The notes: a model not told the origin generated them from the sequence alone. Shown: positions 41,511 through 54,709, counted from the stretch's first letter. The stretch is DNA of 64,000 nucleotides from Poecilobothrus nobilitatus (GCA_947095535.1 OX352773.1:271888472-271952471), one strand, 5' to 3'. Translations and numbers: made by a program.

Positions 41511-42318
41511 ATTTCAGTTCATATGAACTAAAGTAGAAAATCGTGAATGAATAATAGAAAAAATAAGTTTCAACTTTAGTTCATTTTTAAAACCTAATTT
41601 TCATGTAACCGATGTATCTGCTATTTTGTATTAGAGCATAGGCAGATGATACAAAAATACTATTTGTTTGATAAAGAAAAAAGATAAAATATCGAGAGAA
41701 CCATCAAGAATATCGAGAGAAATATCGGGAGAATAAACCATACATACTGACTAAAAAATGTTCTGCGAATATTCCATAATTTCATAATTATAGGCCGATA
41801 TTTTTACTACATACAAAAAAATGTGTATCATAAAAAAAAACCTTTAGCATATTACTGCAAATTTTTATGTGTACATGACATTGTATTTTGAAGTTTGTAA
41901 CTTTTTGTATTTTGACATTTGAATTTTAAAGTTTCTTTTTTTCTGTGGAAGAACTTTAGATTTGTTTGTTGGAAATATATTTTAAATAAAAGTTTAATGT
42001 GCATTCTGCAATATTTTTATACCCCAATGAATGTACCTATATGTTCAAGGGTATAATAAATGTAAAATTTCTCGTATGAAGTGTATGAATTATTAAAACA
42101 CAAAATTATAGCTTAAGTTACAGAATAAAGTTTTAATTGAATTTAATATGTACTATTATATTACATTTAGTTTTAATCAAGTTATCAGATATATCATGTG
42201 ATTAAAATTAGAATAATAAGACTCCAAGACGTTAAAAAAGAATTATTAAAATTTTTACAATTTTGATTATTTTTGGTGCGCGACTTTAATAAACGATTTT
42301 TAGTTATTTCAAAAAAAA
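41511..42318. other. Spacer with an H3 terminal fragment
   Basis: Mostly unannotatable AT-rich sequence. At 42017-42060 an inverted H3 end is recognisable (TTTTTATACCCC...GGGTATAATAAAT on the plus strand). No gene. Confidence 0.5.
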
Positions 42319-42720
42319 AAACGAGGAAGAGTGCAGTAGAGTAGACTGTGTCAACTCTGGGATACCCATATGAACGTGATATATCCTGTTTTTTATAAAA
42401 CTTGATCATCTTTTAAAACCATTCAGATGTTTTAGTACCGACGTTAACTACAGAGATATATTTATGTTAATTGTGGAGTTGTATGACAGTTATCCGAATC
42501 TATTGCGCCTAGCTTCATTAAATTCCAAGAAATACAAGAAGCCTGAACCGGCTGCTTTAGACCAATCAAATTTTACAAAAGTTTTTGGCATGTAACTCGA
42601 CACTTTTTCACTTCAGATACCTAGCTTCAATAGACACTGAGTTATTTTCATTTAAAAAGAGAAGTTGTATGGCAGCTACCCGAATTTATTGCACAAACAC
42701 AACCAAATTTTACAGAAGTT
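42319..42720 (+). repeat. H3 element, 5' fragment
   Basis: ACGAGGAAGAGTGCAGTAGA, CTGTGTCAACTCTGGGATAC, CCATATGAACGTGATATATC, then two to three repeat units with CCTGAACCGGCTGCTTTAGA and GTTGTATGGCAGCTACCCGA near 42664. Very close to the minus-strand H3 at 31.6-33.0 kb. It stops before the GGAC run. Confidence 0.85.
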
Positions 42721-42729
42721 GTTGAAACA

Positions 42730-44694
42730 CATACAGCTTAACACAAACAGTTTACATAAAATTTATAATAATATATAATAACTAGTAAATTATACAATAA
42801 AAATTATAATAAAAATTACATAATTGTTAAGTATAAATAAACTTAGAGCTAAGATTAAAATTAAAAATTAAAAATCATATACATAGGTATATACTTTACA
42901 GTGCAACAAGAAAACAAAAACAAAAAAAAAATCCTAATATTAATAGCGATTGTATAATTTTTGTTTTTGGAAATGTTTTGAAAGTGTCAAGTCAATATTA
43001 AGTTTATGTTTGTTACCTATAATAAGCATCCTATTATATTATAGGTTTTGAATAAATTGCAAGAGCGAAGGCGTTGAAGATTTCTAATATTAATTTTACT
43101 AGAAATTAAAGTAGATTTAACATAACCCTTGACAATCTGTGAAATGAAAATAACATCAGAAACCTCACGTCTAAAACTTAAAGTACACAAATCCATTAAC
43201 TTTAGCCTTTGTTCATATGATGGCAAAATAATAGGATTTGACCATGGCAAGTGGCGTAAGGCAAATCTAAGAAAGTTTTTCTGTACTGCCTCGATCCTAT
43301 CAATGTGTACCATATAAAATGGAGATCAAACCTGACTAGTATATTCCAGGTTCGATCTTATAAGACAAGTGTACAACGATTTAAGAACATAGGGATCTGA
43401 AAATTCCTTAGAAGAACGTTTAACAAACCCCAATAATGAATTAGCTTTATTTATAATATTATTATAATGAATTTTAAAGCTAAGTTGGGAATCAAAATAC
43501 ACACCTAAGTCTTTTATTGAGGTAACTTTAGGTAAACAAATACCATCTAAGTTATAGTTGAAATAGATAGGACTAGAACGATGTGTATAAGTTAACAATG
43601 CGCATTTATTTACATTAAGTAATAGACAATTATTAACACAACAATTGTTAAAATTTTGAAGGTCATTCTGCATAATGATGGCGTCCTTTTAGATGTAATC
43701 TTTTTAAAGATTTTCATATCATCAGCGTAAACTTGAAGCTCACAATTACAAATGATAGAAGTAACATCATTTACAGATAACATAAAAAGTAAAGGACCAA
43801 GGTGGCTACCTTGTGGAACACCGGAATTTGCCACGAATGGTTCTGAAATCACATTTTTTATTATAAAACTATAGGAGCGATCACACAAATAAGAATATAT
43901 CCACTTAAGGAAGAACTCTGGGAAACCATATTTTTTTAGTTTTAGTAATATAATGCTATGTGGCAATAGATCAAATGATTTACTAAAATCAGTATAAACA
44001 ACATCTGATTGAAAACCTTCTTCCATGTTATTGAGGAGAAGGGACGTTGTTTCAACAAGGTTTGTCACAGTAGATTTTTGTTTTACTAAACCATATTGTT
44101 TTTTGACAACTGTCCATAAAGGAGAAATAATTTTCATTAGGCGAAAAGGAAGAATCACTATATGAAGTGCTAAAAAACTCACGAAAATATTTCGAAATAA
44201 CTAAAGGACTTGAAAGATAATTGAAACATTACTTGAACATTACTTGAAAGATAATTGAAATTCATAAATGTAGGGTAATCATCACAATTACGTTTAGAAT
44301 TTATGAATTCCCAAAATTTTTTCGGATCAGATTTTAGTTTAGTTGCCATTTGGTTAATGTAATTATTGTAAAGAATATCGGATGACGTTTTAAAATTATC
44401 AAAAAATATGACAAAATTGTTATAGTCATTAACATCTTTTGATTTGAGATATTTACGCCAGGCTTTGTTTTTCTTATTTATGAGAGATCTAAGCTTCTTT
44501 ATGAACCATGGTGGACCAGATTGGGGAGATCTTTTTTTGAAATAGGAACGAATTGAGTAAAACCTTCGAACATAATTTCATAAAACCTAATTGTCATTTG
44601 ATTTAGGTCTATATTACTAAATATAGACGTGAAATCATATATATTTAAGAAATTTATTAGTCCGAGAAAGTTGATTTTATTTGAAGGTAATAGC
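42730..44694 (-). pseudogene. LINE-J2: jockey/CR1-like non-LTR retrotransposon, internally deleted
   Basis: Minus-strand order from 44694: endonuclease-RT linker INFLGLINFLNIYDF, FYEIMFEGFTQFVP, then PPWFIKKLRSLINKKNKAW across a frame shift, SDPKKFWEFINSKRNCDDYP (44330-44270). Next, with the first RT motifs deleted, QYGLVKQKSTVTNLVETTS (44100), YTDFSKSFDLLPHSI (44000), GVPQGSHLGPLLFMLSVND (43835), the catalytic LQVYADDMKIFK (43735), a frame shift near 43680, then thumb blocks DLGVYFDSQLSFK, LLGFVKRSSKEF, AVQKNFLRFALRHLPW and YEQRLKLMDL (43520-43190). It ends about 43017; the rest to 42730 is probable 3' UTR. The YADD is intact. Related to LINE-J1 but a different lineage. Confidence 0.88.
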
Positions 44695-44765
44695 TATATA
44701 ATAAAATAATATAATAAACCATAATTCTTGTATAAGGTAATAGATGGCGTAGAAATAAAAAAGAA

Positions 44766-44920
44766 GGGCCTCAGTGGCCTAGTGCGTAAGAGGGGGTTTG
44801 AATCCCACACACGTCGTAAGAGTTATTCCCTCTACATTTACAGCCACGCCTGAACAGGAAAGGCTGTGTAATTTTCTGTCCACATTTATGTGTGCAGAGA
44901 AATGCAAAAAAAAAAAAGAA
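44766..44920 (+). mobile_element. SINE2 copy c, missing its anticodon region
   Basis: GGGCCTCAGTGGCCTAGTG (A box) is joined to AAGAGGGGGTTTGAATCCC (B box), so about 40 bases present in copies b and d are gone. The body (CACGTCGTAAGAGTTATTCC, ACAGCCACGCCTGAACAGGA) and A tail are intact. It sits just beyond LINE-J2. Confidence 0.88.
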
Positions 44921-46300
44921 ATGTCTTTTTTGTACAATAGCTACACCCAATTAATCAATTTGCCAATTTTAAAGTATAAAATTAAAAAAGTATAAATTTT
45001 AAGTTTAAATTATAGTAACTCGAATTTTATAACTCGCTTATCTACTTACCACATGACAAAATGGGAAACTACACGCAAAAAAAATGACTAGCAAAGACTT
45101 CAATTAAAATAATTTTGTTAAAATAATATAGTTAAAATTTTGAGTTCAAATCTGAATTTTTGATATTATTGACATTATAGAGAATAAGGAACTTATTATA
45201 TTTAATATAGTAGTAACACAATAAAATCAACATATTAACATCAACTTTAAAATGTTAAATATTTGGATTATTTTATTTAAAAATCAAAAAAATGCAAAGG
45301 TTCGTAAATGCATAAAACCAGCAAACTAAATTAATATGTTATTCCTATTTAGTAGTTTGTCAAGGTAGGATCCTTTAATAATATAATTTGCATGCAAAAG
45401 TTAAAATTTACTTTTAACAAACAAAAACAATAACGTACTGTGAAAAATACATCATTTTTTGAATTTTTAATTTAACGAAAAAGTAGAATAAATTTACCAT
45501 TGTTTTGTTTTGTATTCCTTCTAGGGTAAAGAATCACAAAAGAAAAAAAATAATCATCTAAGCTTTATACTTTTTGTTTCTAGATTTTTTTTAATTCTCT
45601 AAAGAGCAATCTATTTACGTATGTAAATTAAATTTAAATATTAAATGAATTTCTATAAATTTTGTAAATTTTCGTTTACTTAATACAAAAATTTATTTTG
45701 TATTTAGAAATTGGAAAAACGAGAAAAGTTAAAGAAAATTTCAAAGTAAATTATTATTGTAAGTATGAAAATAATGCATACCACCAAAGAAAGGTACATA
45801 TATGTGCCTGTGTATTCATAACATAATACATCTATATATTTGCTTCTAGGTTCAATATTATATTGTATATAAGTACAGCAAAGAGAATTATGAAAAATGC
45901 CATCAGGCGTTTATATTAGATTATTCTTTTATTGACATAAAACGAACCTATACACTTTTTTTTATTATTTTTCTAAATTAATTTCGTTTTTTACAAATAA
46001 TTTTCCGGAGTTCAAAATTTAATAATAAAAAATTATTTTTGATCAAAAAGATTGTAAATTGATTTTCTTACCTTGATGTGTACATTTTTTAGAAATCTTC
46101 TGCAAAAAAAATTACAATTTTCATAATATTAATTTTTTTAACAGGAAATTATTTTGAAATTTTTTAAACATAATTGAAAAAAAATGTTTACATAAAAATT
46201 AGAATAAATGTTTGATCGTAATCCTTTTGATTTTTGATATCGGTATGTACATATATTTAATCATATTATTAATGTAATTCTATTTTCAAATTTAAAAAAA
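44921..46300. other. Intergenic, no gene seen
   Basis: AT-rich spacer. No coding region, RNA gene or repeat recognised. Confidence 0.5.
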
Positions 46301-47160
46301 ACGAGGAAGAATACAGACTACTGTTGTCAGCCTTTGTCAGCTCTTAATTACCCGTATGAACCCGTTATTATGCCTATCACTGCTTATAATATTTTCTTTT
46401 TAATTTTTCATTATTTTAAAATAATTTGGGTAAGATTTATAATTTCTGGAACTATGGTTTATACTTTATATACCTATATGTATGTATGTGATTTTTCCAA
46501 AACTTTTCCAAATATGCTATATGTGCTTCCATTTTAATTCTAAACAGCAGAATGTAAGTATATTAGTTATTATTACTTTCTTACTACAAAATAGCAAATA
46601 AATATTAATATTATGTATAATGTATTCATATATATATATATTATTTATTATATATCGCCACACATAGCAATATTTATTTAAAAATGTTCCAAAATAATTT
46701 CTTATAAGTACAATATAATACATACGTTGTACTCTTATTATACATACATACATATACCTATATATAATTCATTCATCATTGCCATATTACGATATAATAA
46801 ACATGATATATATGTTTGTAGGTATGTATACCAAAATCATAAAAATATAAATTCTTCAAGCTTCCGTTATATTTTTATTTATTTAAATTTTTTTGTATTA
46901 TGCATCATTCTCAACAATTTTAAATTATTGAGTAGAAACAAAAACAAAAATTTCAAAAAAATCGTTAAAAAAATTTGTTAGAAAAATTGGAAAAAATCAT
47001 GTCATACTTTCGCCAATTTTAAAGTAACGCTGTATTAATAAGAATAATATTGTTAACTGAAATAAAAATATAATGTTGAAGTTTTAATTTATGTACATTA
47101 CTTCAAAAAAAAATGGACAGGTGTTCAAGTTACAGGTGTTTAAAAATTGGGAATTAATAT
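46301..47160 (+). repeat. H2 element, 5' half
   Basis: ACGAGGAAGAATACAG at 46301, TTTGTCAGCTCTTAATTACC, CGTATGAACCCG. It then follows H2 to AGGTGTTCAAGTTACAGGTG near 47120, where it stops. No internal insertion. Confidence 0.8.
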
Positions 47161-48379
47161 ATGCACTTTAGAGTTGGATACAATATCAAGTTGCGTTTAT
47201 TTGATAATTTGTTTAGGGGGAGTATAAGATCGTTCAAGTTTAAGTTAAAAAAATTCTGTTTTTTCATACTAAATTGCCAAAATTTGGATCTTATTTTTTA
47301 AATTATCTATAGACGAGATTGACTGTATATAACCAGCAGTGTGCAGGGTATACGAAATCTGTAATACATATACCTATTATGTAAAAAACATAAAAAACAA
47401 ATATAAAATCGTTTTCTAAAATAGCTTTTCGCGATTTGAGACTTTGTATGTGAATCTAAAATTTATTTTGTAAACTAATATGAATATTTGTATATTATGT
47501 GTACTTGAGTTTTAGTTGTTTTTTATATTGAAGAAAATGTACAATGTACATTTAAATATGTTACTCATTTTAAAATATTTTATACCACCATATATTTTTT
47601 TTCACATTTAATTTTTTTATTTCTGCCCCTTGTTTTTGATTTATCCACGCAGTCATTGCTAATGGCATTAACCATTGAAATCAAAAACCATAAAATTCGT
47701 GATTTGGATACATACATTTTTCTCTTACTATAATATGGTACATACATATATAATATGTAATGTACCCTTGTAGAATCTTGGAAACTCAAAAAATTGTATT
47801 TTCAAAATTTTTATTTTGATATTTAAATACATATGTATGTATGTATGTATAATGTATAACTTGTATTTTGTTATGCTGTATCTTGCAATCAATGTGAAGT
47901 TATTAGTCTACACTCTACAGAACTCATCTTCTTTTACATAAATACAATTTTTTTGTGTAATACATACATATTATATCCACGCAGTATATATATATGTACA
48001 TATATATATGTATATATATAACTATCAATATAATTCTTAGTGTATGTATTAAATAAAAAACTTATAAATTATAAAATATCTTTAAAAAATTTATAAAAAT
48101 TTAACGAGGGTTGAAGATTTACCAATTTTCGGATAAAGCTGTTATTTAGTGTTAAAATAATTATTTTACCGGATTTGAATGAATAATCATAAAGTATATA
48201 TTAACTTTTATTTTCCTATTCAATGACCTAGAATCAATTGCGTATGCAAAAAAACTTTAATATAAAAATAAGAAAATATTTTGATTCTAATTTGAAATTC
48301 GGACATGTAGTATTTTATTTACTCTTTATGATAGAATATTATGTATTAGAAGTAAATTGTGAAGGTACAAATTTTGAAT
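47161..48379. other. Intergenic, no gene seen
   Basis: AT-rich, with (TATG)n/(GTAT)n words near 47825-47850 and 47990-48020. No gene. Confidence 0.5.
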
Positions 48380-50524
48380 ATTAACGAGGAAGAATACAGT
48401 TGTATAACTCTTAGCACAGAAATTATTGCCACACTTATTGCCACAGGCTCCTCTGTAATAGAATATACCGCTAAATTTGTTTTGGTAGAATGACGTCGGA
48501 CAAGAAAAATAATTTTAAATTCTTCATGTATATCTAATGTGGTTTTGTACATTATTTCTCCCATAGGTTTTTCTACCGAGTAATGCATCCATTGCACATC
48601 ATGCCATTTAAAGGCATCTCCACCAGTGTTTTTTTCTCAATACCAATGGACCATTTTTTTTTAGTAAAGCAGAAAACTCTAAAAAATCTTGTGATTTCAT
48701 TTCTGTCACTATAAATTTTGCACTACTGGATCTGACCAATTGTACCCAGTCAGAGGATGAAAAAATTCTATGCTTGTTCGTTTCTTCTTTTTTTCAATAA
48801 CTCCGTGGGCAATATCAACTTCCATATGGCTGTGTCCTGGTGTCATGAATTTATGGTCTATTATGGTCAAACTTGTTGACTTTTCATTAATCAAATAGTC
48901 GCTATATGGGAGTTTTATTTTAACCACCACATGTATCAGAATAAAGTCACATGTGTCACAATAACATGTTTAATTGTGTCAGGTAATTTCTTTAAATATT
49001 TATAAACGCATGATGCGATTTGATTAGCTCCATGACCTGAAATCGCTTCATGCCACATAAAATGTTCGGAGTTTCCTGTACCATTGTTAAAAACTGTAAG
49101 ATTAAATATCCATAACTGTCTTTTATAAAACATGATGGTGTCGGTAAGTACTGTTGCAAATCAAAACTAAGGCAGCATGTTGATAGATTTTCACGAGCTG
49201 TTTGTTTATCGATTCGTTTTTGCTTATAGGCAGTTCTGCAAAATTTTAATGTTCGTTACGTAATTCTTCAATTTCTTTTTTAGTTTCCTCTGAGCTTGTT
49301 AACCGTAGTTGCATTTTAAATTTATCACATGTATCTACTTGACGCTTTTTAAAAACAAGTTTTAGTTTTTTAAATTCATTGTAATAAATAGTCTCTCCTA
49401 CCGGATTTGTTTCAGACATTTTATACAGTTCGTAAATTTTATGTATTGTAAGATCTGGATTCAAATATTTCTTTTCATTGGTTCGCCGAGTATAATGGCT
49501 TTCATATGATGGAAATTATAAAATATATGAACGTACTTCAGAAAGTCTTTCCATTGAACATTTATTTGGAGGTTCGTTTTCAACACGTTGATCTGCATTA
49601 TCAAGCCACTAATGGTTAAACTCTTTTTTTTCCAACAAGTTTTGTTACATTTTGTGATTCGTCAAGGGTATTTAAAAAATCCTTCAAGCAAACATTTATT
49701 CTTTGTCCGTTTACCTCCAAAAAATATTTATATGTTAAATTTATATTTTGATTTATAGGTTCTATTGTTCTAGGTCTGTGGGTGCTTGTAGGAGAAATTT
49801 CCATCATTGAAGGAATAAACGCTGTACGTTTATCATATGAACCTAGATTGCAGTAGTCGTTAAATATGTGTTGACGGTTTTCTTCGCTTAGACGCTCACA
49901 GCATTTATTACGACATGTAGTCAATGGTGTTAGTTTTTTAGACTCTTTTAATATTGCCTTTGTTGTTTCGTACTGTTCTCCACAATTTCGTTTTCGCTTT
50001 CTTTCTTTTTGTACTTCTTTGTTATTTTGTACATTTGCATTTGAAATTTCTATGATTGGATTTTCGACTAATGACTCCTGGGAAGTAGGTGAACTTAAAT
50101 TAGAAATCTGATAAGTAGGATCACGTATTGTATTATCATCAGAAAAATCATCTTTACCACAAATATCATGTTCCTGAAGAAGTTATTTCTGGTGCTCTAG
50201 TAAAAAGAATATTTTTTAAAATCAGATTATTTATTAATTTAATTTAACAATTATTATTCTTACCGTTATTATGGCATGAACCGGATTCGGTTGTTGTTAA
50301 TATGATATTTTGTCTGTTACTATCATCATCATTATTATTAATTACATTTGTTGAAATATTTGAATTGAAATTTGAATTGATTAAAATAATAAAAGTGAAC
50401 ATATCGTGCAATTAAACTAAAACTGACCTAACTTTCGCTGCTGCTCTAAGTTTGAAATTTTTCGGTTTTGTTCTTTTAAAACAAGTTCACTAAAAAGCTT
50501 ACCTCGTTGAAGTGACATGGTCAT
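48380..50524 (-). pseudogene. Transposase-like multi-exon gene of an uncharacterised insect family, decayed
   Basis: I recall the family only as an insect protein group without a named function. Minus strand: exon 1 from ATG 50524 (MTMSLQRGKLFSELVLKEQN) to a GT donor at 50427; a second exon ends at a GTAAG donor (50264/50263); intron 50174-50263 ends TTCTTCAG; exon 3 is open from 50173 to 49616 and carries a basic segment (KERKRKRN) and a Cys cluster (TTCRNKCCERLSEE). Later frames hold SYESHYTRRTNEKKYLNPDL, RQVDTCDKFKM, LSFDLQQYLPTPS, FMWHEAISGHGANQIASCV, YSDTCGGQN (near 48950) and DHKFMTPGHSHMEVD (48860-48820). The spaced acidic motifs WHE, SDTCGGQN and GHSHMEVD look like an RNase H-fold transposase core, but that is inference. 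Several stops and a deletion after GGQN kill it. An H2-like head fragment (CGAGGAAGAATACAGTTG) lies at 48384. Confidence 0.6.
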
Positions 50525-51291
50525 AAAGTATTATTAAAAGTTCAAGTAAAGTATTAATAAAAGTTGAAGTAAAGTGTAATAAAAAAGTAATATTAAAAAA
50601 ATTCAAAAATTCGTTATTCAAACAAAAATTCAAATTCAAAGAAAAATATAAAATAATTAAACCGCTTTAAATATAAATATTATTCCACCAATGCAATTTT
50701 TTTTAATGCTTCACTTTTAATTCAAACACTTCTAATCCGAGCGATAACTAAATTTAAAATAAATAAAACTCTTCTAAATGAATAGAGTATGAATTTTTTA
50801 ATGCAAAAAAAAAAAAACAAATTAACAGTTATGACTAAAATATTCTACTTCAACTTTATTGATACACAGAAATTTGCATGTTCTAGAAAGTATCGTGTGC
50901 AAATGCACTTAAGTAAAAAAAAATGTTTTTTTCTAAATTATTAAAACTTAAGTAAAGTTGTACTTTTACTCAAAAGAAAAAATAAAACTTTAGCATTTTA
51001 CTAAAACTTAAGTCAAAATAAGTACTTTTACCTAAATCGGAAAAGAGAGCTTTCAATAAAGTTATAAGGTTCAAACGTGTTATACCGAGATTTTTCATTG
51101 AAACTGACTTAAGTGTTAATGTAGATGCAACGGATATGTGAAATTAATGACTTAGGTGGGAAACAATTTTTTTTTAGAATTTTGATTTAAGTACTTTTAG
51201 CCTGAAACCATAGAAATATATTCGAATTTTTAGATGATTATGAAGTTACCGTTTTGTTATTATCTAAAAATAAAGTTGATACAGAATTTTT
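50525..51291. other. Spacer between transposase-like and THAP-like sequences
   Basis: AT-rich, with several ACTTAAGT-type words (50908-51190). No gene seen. Confidence 0.45.
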
Positions 51292-51530
51292 TTTAATTTT
51301 TTTTTCCTGAACATTTTTTTTCGAAATGGTCCTCATTATGGTCCACATATAATATAATTTTTACCTATTTCAGGAATAATTTTACATTTATGTACCCAAA
51401 TATTAAATAAAACCTTTTCCCTGAAAAACTTAAAAAACTTACCTACATAGTTTCTCCTACTGTTGGTACAAACAGAGACAGCACATTTGCGACCCGATAT
51501 GTTTTGGTTATCATTTAAAGAATCGAACAT
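51292..51530 (-). pseudogene. THAP-type zinc finger sequence, frameshifted
   Basis: Minus-strand frame from 51530 reads SGRKCAVSVCTNSRRN, then KFFKFFREKVLFNIWVHKCK, then NYIICGP and a stop. A frame change at about 51340 restores NEDHFEKKC. C-x4-C at the start, a central W-x3-C block and the final C...HF match the THAP C2CH DNA-binding fold, which binds DNA in P-element-type transposases and in many host factors. The last His comes only after the frame change. It is about 0.8 kb upstream of the transposase-like gene on the same strand, so it might be its DNA-binding exon or an unrelated remnant. Confidence 0.6.
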
Positions 51531-52504
51531 TGAAATAAATTTTTTAAATAGGTTGAATCCGACAAAAAATGTGACTTATAATTTTAATAATAATTTTAAA
51601 ATAAAAATAAATTTTATAATAGAATATAACAATGTAAAATATAATGAAGTACTACAATTGTAAGTAATAAAAATTAAGTGATGTAAGAATAATGATTTTT
51701 ATATAATTAATTAATATATACCTACATATTCTATAAAATTAAAAATTAATACAATAATAGTTAAATTAGAATTAAATAGAATTAAATACAATAATAGTAC
51801 AAAAATATACATATAATAGATATTTATATATACATGTACATATATTAGAATTATCTTTTTATTTTAAATAATTTTTAAAGCTTATCAAATAATTACTTTG
51901 AAATTTTTTTTTAACTATATGATAAACGATAAACCTTATCATTCATCAAAAATTAAATTTAAACTAGATAGAATGATACAAGTATACAACTAAATTTTCT
52001 ACACAGGTTGATAAAACATAAAAATCACATAAAAATACATACAACAATAATCTACTTGCTCTGCTAAGAAATGTACCATATACAATGTATATAACTATAT
52101 GTATGCAAATTTATTGCTTTACATACATTATAATTATATATTTACATACATTATAATTATTGTGTATATGTAATAATATGTAATTTATATATTGATATTA
52201 CTATATATCACATATATATACATCACATTGATCACATATACAGATCCAAAATGATATGAAAAATCCAAAAATCCAAATCCAATCCAAAATCCAAATATGA
52301 AAAAGATCTCCACATAAAATTACTTAATAAAATTAGCAAGTACAATTACCAATTAAGAGTAATTTTACCGGAGTAAATTGAATTTACCGCATAATACAAA
52401 GTTTACCTGGACCCCTGCGGTCTCAAAGAAAAAATTATTGAAAAAGTGATCACAAGTGATTCTCTGTTTTTGTTCTATATTATTTATCTGTATAATTATA
52501 TTGT
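51531..52504. other. Intergenic, no gene seen
   Basis: AT-rich. A run of ATCCAAA/AATCC words lies at 52246-52305, like that at 9955-10035. Otherwise nothing recognised. Confidence 0.5.
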
Positions 52505-54606
52505 CTGTGCTCTTAGGTACCCGTATACGAACCCAACAGTATGTTCATAGTTTGACACTTTGCTTATAATATTATTTTTTAATTTTTTAGCATTTTAAAA
52601 TAATTTGGGCGAATTTTATCATTCTAGAACTAAGGTTTGTACATATAGATTCAAACTATATGTTAACACATTTTTCAAAAGTAGATTTTAACCTCCCATC
52701 TAACGATTATTAATCCAAAACTTTTCCAAATATGATATACCTAGTACTATTTACTACTAAACGGCAAATGTATATTAATTTATACTAAACTCACTACAAA
52801 ATACAATGTTAATATGCATATCTATTCATATAATTAATATATATCGCCATTCGCCATATGCATTGCATTATTTCTTTAAAAATATTTCATTCATAGAATA
52901 ATTTCTTATAAATACAACAAAACACGTATGTACGCCGCAATATATATATGTATATACATAATATGTTTTGGGGCCTCGATGGCCTAGTGGGTAAGAGCGT
53001 ATAAAATACGCTGTAAACACCGAGGAAGTGTGGGTTCGAATCCCACAGACGTCGTAAGAGTTATTCCCCTTATGACATTTACAGCTACGCCTGAACAAGA
53101 AAGGCTGTGTAATTTCCTGTCTACATTTGTGTGGCAGAGAAATGCATTAAAACAAAAATAAAAAGAAATATGTATATCAATATTCTTCATTCATCAGTGA
53201 CATATACGATATATAAATAAACATATACATGATGTATATACCAATATCATATAAATATAAACTCTAAAAAAAACCGTTAATTTTTTATTTATTCAAATTA
53301 TTTTGTGCTATGCATAATTCTCAACAATTTTAAATTATCGAGTAAAAAAAAATTCAAAAAAATCATTAAAGAAATTTGCTAGAAAATTTGAAAAAGTTAA
53401 GTTACAGCTGTTTAAAAATAAGGAATTTTCATTTTTTGACCCCTTACTGCTCTCGTCCGCCGTCGATACAAAAATATTTTCTGCAATGATTCATACTTAT
53501 TTTCAGAGATCTAACTCCTCTAAAAATTTCAGTTTAGAAGATAGAACGGCAAAAGAATTTTGCCATAATTCAGTTTCGCATAACGGTAAAATAAGATACC
53601 GTATGGTACAAACAAATATATACCATACAAATATATCCCAGCAAACAAAATGTGTCGTAAACAATGAAAGAAATACATTGTGTCTCTTTTTGTGCTCCCT
53701 GTTCATGTTTTTTTATGAAAAGAAACAAATATCATTATAAGTTAAGATGACTATACAATATTTATTTACATACATTTGATTTATTGCCTATTCTCTCCGT
53801 TTTCGCTTTTGCCAGAATGATTTTTGTTTTTATTATGTTAAGTGCACATATTTTTACAAGTGTTCGAAAAAATTTTAGTTCCTAATTTAATTTGAAGCTA
53901 TTATATTACATTTTTTTAATAGAAAAAAGTAAACTGGAATTTATATCTTTGGCGGAATCAACAACTTTATAAGAGAAATCTTTCCAGCAACGCAAAAAAC
54001 GTTGGTAGACTCGGAAATTAAATATTTTTTAAAAAGAGTACCCCATAAGTACAAATGACTTCAGAAAATCTTTAAAAAAATTAAAACCAAAATAATATGA
54101 TCCTTTATGTGTTCCGTGCCTCGGAACACATAAACGACATTTTAGGAGGAAAAACTTAAATTTTTGCCGGGTATTGTTATATATATATTTATAAAGGTCA
54201 TAAAAGCAGCTATCGTTTGGCATTGTCAGATTGAAAATATGCCTTGTAGAACTTGTGTTATAACAATTTAAATATAGAGCTTTTTCGAATTTTGGGGGGC
54301 TGTTGCTCTGTAACGGTGGAGTTACAGAAAAAAATTCTCCCATAAAATAAATGGTCTTAGGATATCTATCCGAATAAAATTGTATGACTCTACTTCAAAC
54401 GATGTAGAAGTTTTGAAAAATTTGAATGAAAAATGTGAAGATCAAAAAGTTAGTTGTTTGAGAGCTACTCCAAGTTTTGGTCGGATCTCAACCAAAACAA
54501 ATAGGGAACCTACAAATTGATCTCAGAATATTTTGTGTTAATTACGAGGCTCTACCTTTAATCGACTCAGAATTTGATTCTGGTCCGATCCATACCATTG
54601 AAGGTA
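52505..54606 (+). mobile_element. H2 element, interrupted by SINE2
   Basis: The first 20 or so bases of the H2 head are missing. TCTTAGGTACCCGTATACGA starts the match near 52514. It runs to 52969, resumes after the SINE, and reaches GCATAACGGTAAAATAAGAT near 53577. After an unmatched stretch (53640-54220) come the late parts (ACTTGTGTTATAACAATTTA near 54250, GGAACCTACAAATTGATCTC near 54505, CCGATCCATACCATTGAAGG near 54586). It stops next to the gypsy C end at 54622. Confidence 0.75.
52970..53160 (+). mobile_element. SINE2 copy d (tRNA-derived), full
   Basis: Head GGGGCCTCGATGGCCTAGTG, anticodon-like arm GCGTATAAAATACGC, B box GGGTTCGAATCCC, body CGTCGTAAGAG and ACAGCTACGCCTGAACAAGA, A-rich tail to about 53160. 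It sits inside an H2 element. The target duplication is not clear. Confidence 0.9.
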
Positions 54607-54621
54607 AATAGTATATAAAAA

Positions 54622-54709
54622 TAGAGTATATAAAAAAAATTAAAAGATGCTTCTTTTTCAAGCTTTTATTAACAACTGAACCTTTTTATCATTTTTACAA
54701 TAATTATAT
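54622..54709 (-). repeat. LTR-like repeat of gypsy C, left copy
   Basis: TAGAGTATATAAAAAA, TTCTTTTTCAAGCTTTTATT and AACAACTGAAC match 58930-59018. The two copies flank gypsy C in the same orientation. The shared region may extend to AATCAATTACAAATACCA near 54731, found again near 60659. Full LTR length and target duplication could not be fixed. Confidence 0.65.

Noticed and set aside
46334..47789. Several open frames of 67-84 codons, rich in Ile, Tyr and Asn
   Set aside because: They follow AT-rich H2 and spacer sequence; composition is what random AT-rich DNA gives and no motif is present.
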